Shown: positions 8,302 to 18,278, counted from the stretch's first letter. The stretch: 64,000 nucleotides of DNA from Brasilonema angustatum HA4187-MV1 (GCA_019359695.1 JAHHGV010000033.1:34080-98079), one strand, 5' to 3'. Notes: a model not told the origin generated them from the sequence alone. Translations and numbers: made by a program.

Positions 8302-9072
8302 TTAAAAACCAAAGCCTACAAAACCACCATCAACTGCAATACACTGTCCAGTAATGTAAGTGGCTGTTGGCATACACAGAAAGGCTACTAAACCTGCAAC
8401 TTCCTCTGGTGTGCCAACTCGCCCCATTGGTGTACGCGATAAAACTGAGTTCAAGACATCTGAATTGCTCAAGAAAGATTCAGTTAAAGGAGTGAGAATA
8501 AACCAAGGAGCAACAGTATTTACACGAATTTGGTTTTCTGCCCATTCTACAGCCAAAGAACGAGTCAGTTGTACAAGCGCTGCTTTTGTCATTCCATAGG
8601 GTGCGCCCGTGCGAACTCCAGTTAACCCAGCAACAGAACCAATGTTCACGATGCTGCTGTTGTCTCCAGCTTTCAGCAAAGGATAAGCGAGTCGGCACAT
8701 TTCAAATGTAGAGGTTAAGTTGGTTTGAAATATGCGCTCATATTCTTGTTGTGTATATTCCAGCGCTTTTTTGCGAATATTAGTGCCAACGTTGTTGACG
8801 AGGATATCTAATCCTCCTAAAGTTTGATTGACTTGTTCAATTATTGCCTGACGACCATCAGATGTGGCAATATCTGCAGCAATTCCATAAGCTTTCCATC
8901 CTTGCGATCGCCAGTTTTCAAGCTGCTGGTTTATTGCTTGTGCATCTCTAGCAACAATCATAATTTCAGCACCGAGAGACAAAAATTCTTGGGCGATCGC
9001 TCCTCCAATTCCTTTGGTTGCCCCAGTAATCAAAGCTTTTTTTCCTGTCAGTGTCCAGCGGTTATTGTTCAT
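8302..9072 (-). CDS. SDR-family oxidoreductase (tropinone-reductase-like)
   Basis: A classical short-chain dehydrogenase/reductase of 256 residues. The nucleotide-binding motif TGATKGIGG is at residues 16-24, NNVG at 92-95, and the catalytic triad Ser145 (NIGSVAG), Tyr158 and Lys162 (YGMTK). The C-terminal [10 protein letters not shown] is also typical. [12 protein letters not shown] is like tropinone reductase-type enzymes, but the substrate cannot be read from sequence. A longer open frame starts at 9144. ATG 9072 (MNNNRWTL) is chosen because SDR proteins begin just before [11 protein letters not shown]. The gene is divergent from the hydrolase at 9279. Confidence 0.92.
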   Translation of the reverse strand: MNNNRWTLTGKKALITGATKGIGGAIAQEFLSLGAEIMIVARDAQAINQQLENWRSQGWKAYGIAADIATSDGRQAIIEQVNQTLGGLDILVNNVGTNIRKKALEYTQQEYERIFQTNLTSTFEMCRLAYPLLKAGDNSSIVNIGSVAGLTGVRTGAPYGMTKAALVQLTRSLAVEWAENQIRVNTVAPWFILTPLTESFLSNSDVLNSVLSRTPMGRVGTPEEVAGLVAFLCMPTATYITGQCIAVDGGFVGFGF

Positions 9073-9278
9073 TGCTTTTTTTAAATATCGATTTGTTGTA
9101 AACAGATGATGCACTTTCAAACATTTCTTCCCAAACTTTATCAAAATCTTGTAAGAACTTTAGGGCATTGACCACAGAGAACATTTGTGAGCAACAAAAG
9201 AATATTCCTGGCAATAGTATCCATAAGCACCATAACCTTGATTTAGTAAAATTGCTAAAGAAGCCCTTAGTGATATTC

Positions 9279-11048
9279 ATGAATTGCTCGCCGATTTCGC
9301 CTCCTCTCACCAAAGTTCCCCAGTTGCGTCCTCCTGCTCGTTTTGTCAGGAAGCAATCAATTTTGCTACAAATCGCCTTGGGGATTCTTAGTATTGGGTT
9401 AATTCCTACTCTAACCGCTCGTCCTAGCTTAAGTGCAGAGCGGTTGACTCTTTCCTATGGTGCTGTGTCTCGCTCTATTTCGATTGATTCTCTAGAAGCT
9501 TATGCCAGGACAGGTAAAGTAGATGATGATCTGGCTGCATATGTTGAGTATGCAGGTAAAGAGCAACTAAAGCAACTGCCGCAATTGTTGCTGACTCCCA
9601 TTCCCCTAAATGCTGTACAGGTTTCGCAATTTCTTTATACGCCGATAGGCGAAAGAGTGTTGGCAGATTTCGGAGAAGTCGTACAGCAAGAATCTCACAT
9701 TAACGGGTTCTATGCAATTCGAGGAGCACTGATTCTTGCAGCAGCCGACCCACAAAAGTTCACTTTATTAAATATACTACGCAGGTTTCCCTCAAGAACG
9801 ATTTCGATAAACTTAGCTCGCGGTTTGCAAATAGCAGAGGCATTCCAAAATATAGTTAATCAGACTCAACAGGCGATCGCACTGATCAACAAGCAGTCGT
9901 TGGATACAGCAAATGCCTCTACCTCAGATAAGATTTCACTCACAGATCTGCCACGATCAGGAAAATATCGTTGGCAAAAGCGGACTATTACCCTCAACGA
10001 TACATCTCGTAGTCGCACTTTTCCTGCTGACATTTATCTACCAGATGTATCTGGCTTTCGTCCAGTTATTGTCATCTCCCACGGACTTGGTTCTGATCGT
10101 ACCAGTTATGCTTACCTTGCTCAAAACCTTGCTTCTTATGGGTTTGTCGTTGCTGTTCCAGAACATCCCGGTAGTGATGCCAAACAGTTGCAAGCTTTAT
10201 TATCAGGTAGGGCGGCGGAAGTCACAGGTCCAAGAGAATTTATTGACCGCCCTTTGGATGTAAAGTATTTGTTGAATCAACTGACTAAGCTATCTCAAAC
10301 CGACCCTGCATACAAAGGGCGCTTGAATTTGGAACAAGTCGGCGTAGTCGGTCAATCCTTTGGTGGTTACACAGCTTTGGCGTTAGCAGGAGCACCAATT
10401 AATTTTAAGCAACTAGAAAAAAACTGCCCAAGTTCACCAGATAAAGCTAATCTTTCACTGTTACTTCAGTGCTTGGCTGTGAGTTTACCACAATCTAGTA
10501 CATATAACTTATCTGATTCACGAGTCAAAGCGGCGATCGCCATTAACCCGATTGACAGCAGTATTATGGGGCAAGACAGTATCAGCCAAATTAAAATTCC
10601 TATAATGATTATGGCTGGCAGTGCCGATACAATAGCTCCAGCATTTCCAGAACAAATTCAACCCTTCACCTGGTTAACCACCTTAAATAAATATTTAGTC
10701 TTAATTAATGGTGCTACCCACTTCTCAACAATTGGAGATTCAGAAAGTTCTGGTGTACCCGTTCCCGAACAAGTGATTGGTCCGAGTCCTGCATTAGCAC
10801 AGCGATATGTCAGGGCTTTGAGTCTTCCCTTCTTTGAAACCTACCTTGCTAATCAACCAAGTTACCGTCGCTACTTAAGTGCCAATTACGTCAACGCTAT
10901 CAGTCAAGAACCCTTACGACTGAGTTTGGTACAGTTTCTCACTTTGAAAAATTCTGCCTTAAGTCCAATCCAACAGCACTCTGCTGTTTTTAATTCACAA
11001 TCCAGTAGCCCTCCTTCCCTGCCAGCCTACGGCACGAAGCGCCCCTAA
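9279..11048 (+). CDS. Secreted alpha/beta hydrolase with N-terminal DUF1400 domain
   Basis: A 589-residue hydrolase. A basic stretch and a hydrophobic signal segment (about 25-45) suggest export. The DUF1400 domain follows (LTLSYGAVSRSISIDSLEAYA to LGERVLADF-like text, about 60-190). An alpha/beta hydrolase domain has HGLGSDR (oxyanion region), the nucleophile Ser360 in GQSFGG, an acid in AGSADTIAP and a histidine in GATHFS. It is related to dienelactone/PAF-acetylhydrolase-like enzymes; the substrate is unknown. ATG 9279 is preferred over TTG 9168, which would add 37 residues before the signal. The last residues (about LPAYGTKRP) lie inside an interspersed GC-rich repeat, so the original C-terminus was replaced by repeat sequence. 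Confidence 0.85.
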   Translation: MNCSPISPPLTKVPQLRPPARFVRKQSILLQIALGILSIGLIPTLTARPSLSAERLTLSYGAVSRSISIDSLEAYARTGKVDDDLAAYVEYAGKEQLKQLPQLLLTPIPLNAVQVSQFLYTPIGERVLADFGEVVQQESHINGFYAIRGALILAAADPQKFTLLNILRRFPSRTISINLARGLQIAEAFQNIVNQTQQAIALINKQSLDTANASTSDKISLTDLPRSGKYRWQKRTITLNDTSRSRTFPADIYLPDVSGFRPVIVISHGLGSDRTSYAYLAQNLASYGFVVAVPEHPGSDAKQLQALLSGRAAEVTGPREFIDRPLDVKYLLNQLTKLSQTDPAYKGRLNLEQVGVVGQSFGGYTALALAGAPINFKQLEKNCPSSPDKANLSLLLQCLAVSLPQSSTYNLSDSRVKAAIAINPIDSSIMGQDSISQIKIPIMIMAGSADTIAPAFPEQIQPFTWLTTLNKYLVLINGATHFSTIGDSESSGVPVPEQVIGPSPALAQRYVRALSLPFFETYLANQPSYRRYLSANYVNAISQEPLRLSLVQFLTLKNSALSPIQQHSAVFNSQSSSPPSLPAYGTKRP

Positions 11049-11410
11049 GGGGCGCGGCGCAAACGCGCTTCACTCCTTATTTTCACCTCAGGCGGGTGGG
11101 AAAACTTATAAGTATAAGACGAAACATTAACCAGGTTCTTTTGTTAGATTTAATACAATTTATCCTGTCCCCTGCTCCCTGCTGCCCGCTCCCTGTTCCC
11201 TATTCCCTCTATTTATTGAAAGTTTTGCCTACACACAAAAAATACTAATTTTGTGCGGAAACAGACCTTTTCTATCTGTAGTTAGACTTTGACTGCTTGT
11301 CATTTAGACAGATTCACCCATTTGTATGAGGTAAACATGAGCGAATAAATGTACTTTGTAAGTAATAGACATTAAAAATATGGTTATAATTTTACTTAAT
11401 AGGATTCATC
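11021..11410. other. Repeat-derived gene end and intergenic region
   Basis: A GC-rich interspersed repeat (GCGCCCCTAAGGGGCGCGG and flanks, about 11021-11070) covers the 3' end of the hydrolase gene. CCCTGCTCCCTG-type tracts follow near 11165-11210. The rest up to 11410 is AT-rich upstream DNA of the esterase gene. No further gene is seen. Confidence 0.5.
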
Positions 11411-12382
11411 GTGAATGTTAATATCAGTTCTCAATTGCTAAAACGAGTCTTTACTTGTTTACTCTCAATTAGTTTAGTCGCAGGCTGCGAATCAATGCAA
11501 GCGCAGCAAATAACTATACGAGAGAATAACGTTGTTTATGGTCAGAGTAATGGCGAATTAGCTGACCAAGGTTACACGCGCACTTACGATATTTATACGC
11601 CAAAGTCTTATTCTCCTAGTCGTCCTATGCCATTAGTTATGGTATTTCATGGAGATGAAGGCAGTGGACGCTCAATTAGTAATGTATCTCAATTTAATAA
11701 ATTAGCAGACCAAAAAGGGTTTATTGTCGTTTATCCTGATGCCATTAACCAGAGATGGAGCATAAGAAAGAAGAAGGAAAGAAATATTGATGATGTTTCT
11801 TTTGTGAAGAATTTAATTAATCATATAGAAAAAGTTAGAAATATTGATAGCCGTAGAATATACGCTAGTGGCTTTTCTAGAGGTGGAATACTAACCCAAG
11901 CTTTGAGTTGTCAACTATCTGATAGAATAGCAGCTTTTGCTTCAGTCGCTGGTTCTTTGCCAAGCCGACTAAAACCAAAATGCCAACCAGAAATGCCTGT
12001 ATCTATGTTAATGATTAATGGCACAAACGACCAATCTGTACATTATCAGGGTGATAAGAAAACTCAAAAAGGATCGCTCGTTTCTATTCCAGAAGCAATA
12101 GAATTTTGGCGTACTCACAACCAATGTCCTGAATATACTGCCAATAATGTATCATTTGTGGCTGGCAATCAGAGCGATCGCTCAAAACTTAAAACCTATT
12201 CCTACTCCGGTTGTAGCGCTGGTTCCGAGGTTGTAGAATTAGCTGTAGTCAACGGCGGACATCTCTGGTACGGTGGTAGTTCTACTGATAAAGATGTAAA
12301 TGACTTCAATAAAGATTTGGGTTTAGACTCAACTCAGACGATTTGGGACTTCTTTGAGCGTCATACTTTACCTTTAGTTTGA
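11411..12382 (+). CDS. Lipoprotein esterase of the PHB-depolymerase/feruloyl-esterase type
   Basis: A 323-residue exported hydrolase. The N-terminus ends in a lipobox, LVAGC, with the cysteine at residue 26, so the mature protein should be a membrane-anchored lipoprotein. The esterase domain carries PLVMVFHGDEGSG (oxyanion region), nucleophile Ser156 in ASGFSRGG, Asp207 in NGTNDQSVHY and His284 in NGGHLWYGG. This is the layout of the esterase/PHB depolymerase family (LpqC-like). The start is GTG 11411 behind an AATAGGATTC context. Likely substrates are short esters or polysaccharide-linked esters, but this is open. It stands alone and is not in an operon. Confidence 0.87.
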   Translation: MNVNISSQLLKRVFTCLLSISLVAGCESMQAQQITIRENNVVYGQSNGELADQGYTRTYDIYTPKSYSPSRPMPLVMVFHGDEGSGRSISNVSQFNKLADQKGFIVVYPDAINQRWSIRKKKERNIDDVSFVKNLINHIEKVRNIDSRRIYASGFSRGGILTQALSCQLSDRIAAFASVAGSLPSRLKPKCQPEMPVSMLMINGTNDQSVHYQGDKKTQKGSLVSIPEAIEFWRTHNQCPEYTANNVSFVAGNQSDRSKLKTYSYSGCSAGSEVVELAVVNGGHLWYGGSSTDKDVNDFNKDLGLDSTQTIWDFFERHTLPLV

Positions 12383-12383
12383 A

Positions 12384-12715
12384 AGGGTGTAGGGGTGTAA
12401 GGGTATAGGGGTGTAAGGGTGTAAGGGTGTAGGGAAGAAGTAGAATGGTAGGTTGGGTAAAGCGTAAGCGAAACCCAACAGACGTTTGATATTGTTGGGT
12501 TTCACTCCGTTCAACCCAACCTACGACTTCTTTTAGAAGTCAATAATCTTGTTGTTCACAAATGATTTAGACTGCTATATCACAGAAATACAGGACTTAC
12601 GCACTGAAAACCCGAAACCTCGATCCCCCCTAGCTTCAAAAGGGGGGAATCTTAAAAGCCCCCTTTTTAAGGGGGTTGGGGGATCTCTTGTGCGTAAGTC
12701 TTAAAATATCTCTAC
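12384..12715. repeat. Heptamer array plus two palindromic repeats
   Basis: 12384-12436 is a GGGTGTA/GGGTATA heptamer array. 12449-12525 is the interspersed palindrome GTAGGTTGGGTAAAGCG to its inverted copy CAACCCAACCTACG. 12592-12702 is a separate element with inverted ends AGGACTTACGCA and TGCGTAAGTCTT and a CCCCCTTTTTAAGGGGG core. No gene is seen in this gap. Confidence 0.75.
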
Positions 12716-13690
12716 TTATTTTCCTGTCAATCTATCTAAAAAATCAATCTTCACACCCAGGTTGATTATCGCTCTTCCATCACGAGTTTTGATCTCTGCA
12801 TTATTAAGACCAATTATGTAAGGTTGATTACCTATCACACCAATAATTGGTCCCCCGGAAGAACCACCAGTGGTATCACAGTCGTGTAACAACACATTGC
12901 CTTCTTCACCCACGATGCTACAACCTTGTTGCACGCTGGCTGTCCATCCCTTACCTGCGGTAAAAAATCGATACTTTTCTTTGTTTGTGTTAGGGAAATC
13001 GCCAGAATAACCAACGAAAATATATTTATTCCGGTTTTTGGTGAGAGTTGATGAGGGTAAAGATTTCCAACCAAGATATCCGTATTTTAAGCCGATAGGT
13101 TTATTGAGTTTCAAAAGCGCCCAGTCGTCAGTTTGATTCTCTAACTTAGTTTTAGTGAAATCAGTGCCATAAACGACATTTTGAACTTGGGCAATATCCG
13201 ATTCATCCGCGACTTTGCCATTGATAAGATTTGGGAGAAACAAGATTTTTTGACTAGCTTGGTGTGTTTCAGGATCAATCACGCAGTGTGAATTGGTTAA
13301 AACGACATCTTCACTAATTAATGTACCTGTGCAATGATATTCCTCGCCTTTGGTGGTTAATCCCTGTACTCTACCAATTGCCGACCAAGGATATTGTCGG
13401 CTTAACATAGGAACTCGGTCATCCCAACCAATAACTCCTCGGCGTTTAAATTCTTGATCATCGGCTTTATCTGGTTTATTCGTCTGTTGCAAATTACCAG
13501 GTTGAAAGGCTTTACCGTTTCCTTTGATACTGAAGTTCTTCACATCTTGCAATTTAGTATATTTGGGTGGAGTTGTTTTTGCTGGTGTGGTTTGGGCGTT
13601 TGCATTCCACCAAGTGTTTAACGTAATTCCGCTGATAGTTGCTGCGATAAATAATGCAATTGATTGTTTGCTGATGAGTTTGTTTTTCAT
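12716..13690 (-). CDS. Secreted trypsin-like serine protease
   Basis: A 324-residue protein with an N-terminal signal peptide (hydrophobic residues 10-25, cleavage likely near NAQT at 31-34). An S1-type serine protease domain follows. The triad is visible: His135 (LTNSHCV), Asp189 (DDWALLKL) and Ser278 (GGSSGGP), with HCTGTLISEDVVLTNSHC around the first. It is closest in style to V8/glutamyl-endopeptidase-like periplasmic or extracellular proteases. Cys120/Cys136 and Cys257/Cys271 could form disulfides. No inhibitor or partner gene is adjacent. The next gene on the same strand is the CHAT-TPR gene, but three large repeats separate them. Confidence 0.9.
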   Translation of the reverse strand: MKNKLISKQSIALFIAATISGITLNTWWNANAQTTPAKTTPPKYTKLQDVKNFSIKGNGKAFQPGNLQQTNKPDKADDQEFKRRGVIGWDDRVPMLSRQYPWSAIGRVQGLTTKGEEYHCTGTLISEDVVLTNSHCVIDPETHQASQKILFLPNLINGKVADESDIAQVQNVVYGTDFTKTKLENQTDDWALLKLNKPIGLKYGYLGWKSLPSSTLTKNRNKYIFVGYSGDFPNTNKEKYRFFTAGKGWTASVQQGCSIVGEEGNVLLHDCDTTGGSSGGPIIGVIGNQPYIIGLNNAEIKTRDGRAIINLGVKIDFLDRLTGK

Positions 13691-13700
13691 GGGTATTTAT

Positions 13701-14218
13701 TGTTGTGTTGGTTTGATAGTTTTTGTATGTCGTCTCTTCCAAGCGAAGAAACCTCACCCGCCTTCGGCACCCTCTCCTTCAAGGAGAGGGTTTAGAGAGT
13801 CTTTCTCCCTCTCCTTTATAAGCAGAGGGCTGGGGTGAGGTATCTCGGTGTCGTTTCTAACCATAGAGCTGGGGTATTGTTGTGTTGGTAGTTTTTGTAT
13901 ATCGTCTGTTTCCCAGGCGAAGAAACCTCACCCGCCTACGGCACCCTCTCCTTCAAGGAGAGGGTTTAGAGAGCTTTTTCTTTCTCCCTCTCCTTTATAA
14001 GCAGAGGGCTGGGGTGAGGTATCTCGGTGTCGTTTCTAACCATAGAGCTGGGGTATTGTTGTGTTGGTAGTTTTTGTATATCCTCTGTTCCCTGGCGGAG
14101 AAACCTCACCCGCCTTCGGCACCCTCTCCTTATAAAGGAGAGGGTTTAGAGAGTCTTTCTCCCTCTCCTTGAAGGAGAGGGAAAGATTTTAGCGTAGCTA
14201 AAAGCGAGGGTGAGGTTT
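13701..14218. repeat. Three tandem copies of a ~178-bp repeat
   Basis: Copies start near 13701, 13878 and 14057. Each reads TGTTGTGTTGGT..TTTTTGTAT, AACCTCACCCGCC, CACCCTCTCCTT, GGAGAGGGTTTAGAGAG and ends in GGGGTGAGG, and each contains nested palindromes of the CCCTCTCC/GGAGAGGG type. The third copy runs into the stop codon of the CHAT-TPR gene at 14219. No gene is present. Confidence 0.85.
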
Positions 14219-17200
14219 CTAACGCCACTCTCCCTGAACAGTGAAACCCGCCCAGTAATAGGGGCTACGCCATTTTGGGTTTTCCCATAACTTGCGTTGT
14301 GCTGCACGTAACGCCTCTGATGGAGTTTTCTTTTGCTGCAACAAAACTGTGTAAAATTCCTGCATTAGTATTGATGTGCCTTCATCGTTAACCTCCCACA
14401 GCGATAGCATAACCCGCGCTGCACCCGCATACATTAACCCGCGTGTCAACCCCACTAAACCTTCACCGTTGACATTTTTACCAAGTCCGGTTTCGCAGGC
14501 ACTCAAGACGATTAACTCTGCTGGGTAGTCTTGGTTAAACAAATCTTCCAACCGCAAGTATCCTCTGATTGGCTTGCCTTTTTTATCAAATAATGACAGT
14601 ACAATCCCGGATAACTCTGGTTGTTCTGGATTGACAAACCCGTGAGTGGCAAAATGCAGGATACGGAATTGATTGAGGGTTTTGCTTGTTGCCCAGTCGT
14701 AATTAGCATCAAAGTTCAATGCTTCCAGGCTAGTTGCTGCTGGTATCAGTTTTAAAATTCCTTTTGCTTCTTCTGCTGTGTTGGCTAGCCTGTCCAAACC
14801 ATCGCGTTTCAGGCTTCTGGCGGAACGGTCGAGGGCAGAACGTTCTGATTGAGGAATGTCAAGGTTAGGACCAGGAGGTTGGGGTTTGTCAGTTTCTCGG
14901 CAATCTTCTGATGAGGTGAATCGGCAGTCTGTTGCACTGTATACCGGATCGGCGAGAATGGCTATGGCTTTGGGTGCGCTTTGGCGGTTGGCAAGTTTTT
15001 GGCGTTGGATGGCAATGGTAGAGGCTGAGGGTAAATTGATAATTTCATGGTTTATCATCAGTGGTTGGTATTTACTTGAAGTGATATCAGCTAATGCCCC
15101 AAAGGGAATGGTTTGCAGCCCACCATCAGCAACAATCACCAAACGCTTTCCTGTTAATTTATCGGCAACAGGTGCAAGAATAAGTTGAGTGAGTTGTTTT
15201 GCGCTGTTAATCGCTAAGTCAGTAGCTGTTACTTGCTGCGAATCTTCACGGAACCTCGATGCGACTTTTTCTATTTCCTTTTGTCCGGGGAGTGTGTAAA
15301 CTTGCATAGAGGTGGGAGTGACTGCCCACAAATAACTGTGTTCTTCTCCCAAGGAATATTGCAATAGCAGAGTGTCTTTATCAAGTTGTTGTTGGATTTG
15401 CGGTAATTTGAGAATGTCCTTTTCGGGGTTTGGGTTTGTCAGTTTTGCATATTCTGGGCTAGTGGTACGGATTTTGGCTTGCACTTCCTGGTGTTGTCTG
15501 AGAAGATCTTCAATTTCTGTGGTGTGTCTTTTAATAGCTGCTTTGGTGATGAAGTCGTTTTTATTTGGTGAAGAAGCTAAATTTTGCCGCAGTGTCTGTG
15601 TTGCATCAATTTGCTGTAGTAAGTTACGTTCTTGTTGTACGAGTTCTGGGTTTGCGCCTTTGAGAATTTTGGCATTTGCTTCGGTTAATAGTTCTATCAA
15701 ACTTCTGGCGCGGGAGCGTTCGCTGATGTGTAGGCCTAATGCGGCGTATCCTTGGGATGGATCTTTTTTGTGCAGTTGCATCAGCAGGTCGATGTAGAAT
15801 TTGTAAACGTCCTGTTGAGTAGCAAAGTAGGAAGTGCGGAGTTCTTGTCTGTCGATTTTGGTGCGTAATTCTTCGATAATTTTGATTGCGGCTTCTATGT
15901 TAGTGCGGGCTGCTTGTAGGTTGCTGCGATCGCGTTCGAGGTACGCGAGGTTGTAAAGGGTTGTAGCTTCTCCTGCTTTGTCGCCGACTTGTTTTCTCAA
16001 AGGCAGAGCAGAGTTGTAGTATTTGAGGGCACTCTGGTTGTCTCCTAAATCGGAGTAGACTTTGCCAATATTGTTGAGGGTAGTAGCTTCTCCTGCTTTG
16101 TCGCCCACCTCTTTCATTAAAGGCAGAGCAGAGTTGAGGTATTTGAGGGCACTTTGTTTATCTCCTAAATCGGAGTAGACTAAGCCAATATTGTTGAGAG
16201 TTCTTGCTTGTCCTGCTTTGTCGCCGACTTGTTTTCTCAAAGGCAGAGCAGAGTTGTAGTATTTGAGGGCACTGTGCTTGTCTCCTAAATTGGAGTAGAC
16301 TAAGCCAATATTGGTGAGGGTAGTAGCTTCAAGAGCTTTGTTGCCCACTTGTTTGATCAAAGGCAGAGCAGAGTTGAGGTATTTGAGGGCACTCTGGTTA
16401 TCTCCTAAATCCGAGTAGACTTTGCCAATATTGGTGAGGGTTCTTGCTTCTCCTGCTTTGTCGCCGACTTGTTTTCTCAAAGCCAGAGAATCGTTGTAGT
16501 ATTTGAGGGCACTTTGTTTATCTCCTAAATCGGAGTACACACCGCCAATATTGTTGAGGGTTGTTGCTTCTCCTGCTTTGTCGCCGACTTGTTTTCTCAA
16601 AGCCAGAGAATCGTTGTAGTATTTGAGGGCACTTTGTTTATCTCCTAAATCGGAGTACACACCGCCAATATTGTTGAGGATTGTTGCTTCTTTTGCTTTG
16701 TCGCCGACTTGTTTACTCAAAGGCAGAGCAGAGTTGTAGTATTTGAGGGCACTCTGGTTGTCTCCTAAATCGGAGTAGACTGAGCCAATATTGTTGAGGG
16801 TAACAGCTTGCTGTACTTTGTCGTCCACTTGTTGACTTAAAGGCAGAGCAGAGTTGTAGTATTTGAGGGCACTCTGGTTGTCTCCTAAATCGGAGTAGAC
16901 TTTGCCAATATTGGTGAGGGTAGTAGCTTCAAGAGCTTTGTTGCCCACTTGTTTGATCAAAGGCAGAGCAGAGTTGTAGTATTTGAGGGCACTCTGGTTG
17001 TCTCCTAAATCGGAGTAGACTGTGCCAATACCAAGCAGGGTAGTAGCTTCCCATTTTTTATCCCCTGCCTTCTGCCACAATACCAGCGCTTCTTGCCATT
17101 TTTCTATTGCCTGTCGCAAAGATACTGCTGTCCTTTGTTTGTAAAGTGCTATCCCCTCATGAAAAACTTTTTTGGCTGCGGCGCGGGTTGGATCTTGCTG

Positions 17201-17368
17201 TGTTGTGACTGGTTGTTGTGCGATTTGCGACTCTTTTAATGTGGTTTTTGCTCTGACTGATTCGGATAAGAAAACGACACTTAGCAAGCAGATTAAGCTG
17301 TAAAGCTTAATTTTTGGTCTTAGATATTTGAAAAAATCGCTTTTTGTGGTTTTAGCTTTCATCTTCAA
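14219..17368 (-). CDS. Exported TPR-CHAT protease-like protein
   Basis: A 1049-residue protein. A hydrophobic segment near residues 20-40 (LYSLICLLSVVFL) is a signal peptide or anchor. Nine almost identical 40-residue TPR units follow, each with NIGxVYSDLGDxQSALKYYNSALPL, and a tenth diverged one, spanning about residues 105-475. A helical linker leads to a C-terminal CHAT domain (about 740-1049). CHAT is a caspase-fold peptidase domain, and its catalytic pair is present as His909 (FATHG) and Cys958 (LSACETG). The high likeness of the TPR units at DNA level points to recent expansion. Substrate and trigger are unknown. The architecture is common in filamentous cyanobacteria. Confidence 0.9.
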   Translation of the reverse strand: MKMKAKTTKSDFFKYLRPKIKLYSLICLLSVVFLSESVRAKTTLKESQIAQQPVTTQQDPTRAAAKKVFHEGIALYKQRTAVSLRQAIEKWQEALVLWQKAGDKKWEATTLLGIGTVYSDLGDNQSALKYYNSALPLIKQVGNKALEATTLTNIGKVYSDLGDNQSALKYYNSALPLSQQVDDKVQQAVTLNNIGSVYSDLGDNQSALKYYNSALPLSKQVGDKAKEATILNNIGGVYSDLGDKQSALKYYNDSLALRKQVGDKAGEATTLNNIGGVYSDLGDKQSALKYYNDSLALRKQVGDKAGEARTLTNIGKVYSDLGDNQSALKYLNSALPLIKQVGNKALEATTLTNIGLVYSNLGDKHSALKYYNSALPLRKQVGDKAGQARTLNNIGLVYSDLGDKQSALKYLNSALPLMKEVGDKAGEATTLNNIGKVYSDLGDNQSALKYYNSALPLRKQVGDKAGEATTLYNLAYLERDRSNLQAARTNIEAAIKIIEELRTKIDRQELRTSYFATQQDVYKFYIDLLMQLHKKDPSQGYAALGLHISERSRARSLIELLTEANAKILKGANPELVQQERNLLQQIDATQTLRQNLASSPNKNDFITKAAIKRHTTEIEDLLRQHQEVQAKIRTTSPEYAKLTNPNPEKDILKLPQIQQQLDKDTLLLQYSLGEEHSYLWAVTPTSMQVYTLPGQKEIEKVASRFREDSQQVTATDLAINSAKQLTQLILAPVADKLTGKRLVIVADGGLQTIPFGALADITSSKYQPLMINHEIINLPSASTIAIQRQKLANRQSAPKAIAILADPVYSATDCRFTSSEDCRETDKPQPPGPNLDIPQSERSALDRSARSLKRDGLDRLANTAEEAKGILKLIPAATSLEALNFDANYDWATSKTLNQFRILHFATHGFVNPEQPELSGIVLSLFDKKGKPIRGYLRLEDLFNQDYPAELIVLSACETGLGKNVNGEGLVGLTRGLMYAGAARVMLSLWEVNDEGTSILMQEFYTVLLQQKKTPSEALRAAQRKLWENPKWRSPYYWAGFTVQGEWR
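15960..17065 (-). repeat. Nine near-identical 120-bp in-frame TPR repeats
   Basis: The unit is 120 bp (40 codons). Many neighbours differ at only a few positions, for example the two copies that encode the ALRKQV variant near 16440-16680. The array encodes the TPR solenoid of the CHAT protein. Confidence 0.9.
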
Positions 17369-18278
17369 GTTGATATTAATAGTTATGCACAGGAAAATTA
17401 GTACCGTATAAATACGGCAGGTAGATACAAAATATTAAATTTTTATCAGAAAATATACGTAAATTGTCATGGAGATTAGTTTAAAGCCAGCGTGGACATT
17501 AAATCAACCTGGTTTCGTTTTCTGCAACAAAGTTTAGAGAAGTTGTCTTTTTGGAGTGGAAGATGATTTTAGAGTTGCTCATGGGTGTTTGTCCTCACTT
17601 TTATACTTCTATTTCTGAGGTTTGAGGACTTATGCAGTTTTTGTGATCGAAATTAGGGGTGTAGGGGTGTAAGGGTATAAGGGTGTAGGGGTATAAGGGG
17701 AAGAAAGTAAAACACTCTTACCTGAGATCTTGCACCATAACTTTCGTCCGCCAAGAAATAAATTTCTTGGCTCAAAGTTCAAGTCCGTTAAAACTGAGAT
17801 CTTGCACCATTCTCAATAACTGTAAGGTGGGCACTGCCCACAACGTAAAAATAGGAGTTTCGCGCGAACGATAAACAGTGCCCACCCTACAAAAATTGCT
17901 TTCGTCCGCCAAGAAATAAATTTCTTGGCTCAAAGTTCAAGTCCGTTAAAACGGACTGGGTAAGTTTTTGAGGAGGCACTGCGTTGGGCGGGTTTCCCGA
18001 CTTGAAGCATGTGCCGTTCCGTTTTAACGGACTTGGGTTATTAGCCTTGAACTTGAGTTCAAGGCATACTATCGGTGAGGTTTAAGATCTCAGTTACCCA
18101 ATCTGATTCCAAAGTTGTCGCAACTAACGAATAAACCATTCACTTACACCCCTACACCCCTACTTCTTCTCCCCACCCTTACACCCCTATACCCTTACAC
18201 CCCTAGTTTTGCTCACAAAATCAAAAATGAGGATTAGCATAAGTAATGTAACTTCCTCACAATCCGCGCGACTTACTC
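17369..18278. other. Repeat-dense intergenic region
   Basis: 910 bp without a gene. It contains the upstream region of the CHAT-TPR gene, a GGGTGTA heptamer array (17653-17702), a compound family B repeat (17722-18092) and inverted TACACCCC heptamers (about 18144-18205) before the ferritin-like gene. Confidence 0.7.
17722..18092. repeat. Compound family B inverted-repeat element
   Basis: It starts CTGAGATCTTGCACC and ends AAGATCTCAG. Inside are nested hairpins (AAATAAATTTCTTGG; AGTCCGTTAAAACGGACT; AACTTGAGTTCAAGG). The left part, with CTTTCGTCCGCCAAGAAAT, is present twice (from about 17741 and 17900), separated by a GGTGGGCACTGCCCAC palindrome. This suggests a partial duplication or an insertion into the element. 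A simpler copy lies at 33003-33169. Confidence 0.7.

Noticed and set aside
15960..17065. Regular 120-bp periodicity, at first sight like a CRISPR or satellite array
   Set aside because: The units are in-frame codons for TPR helices of the CHAT protein.
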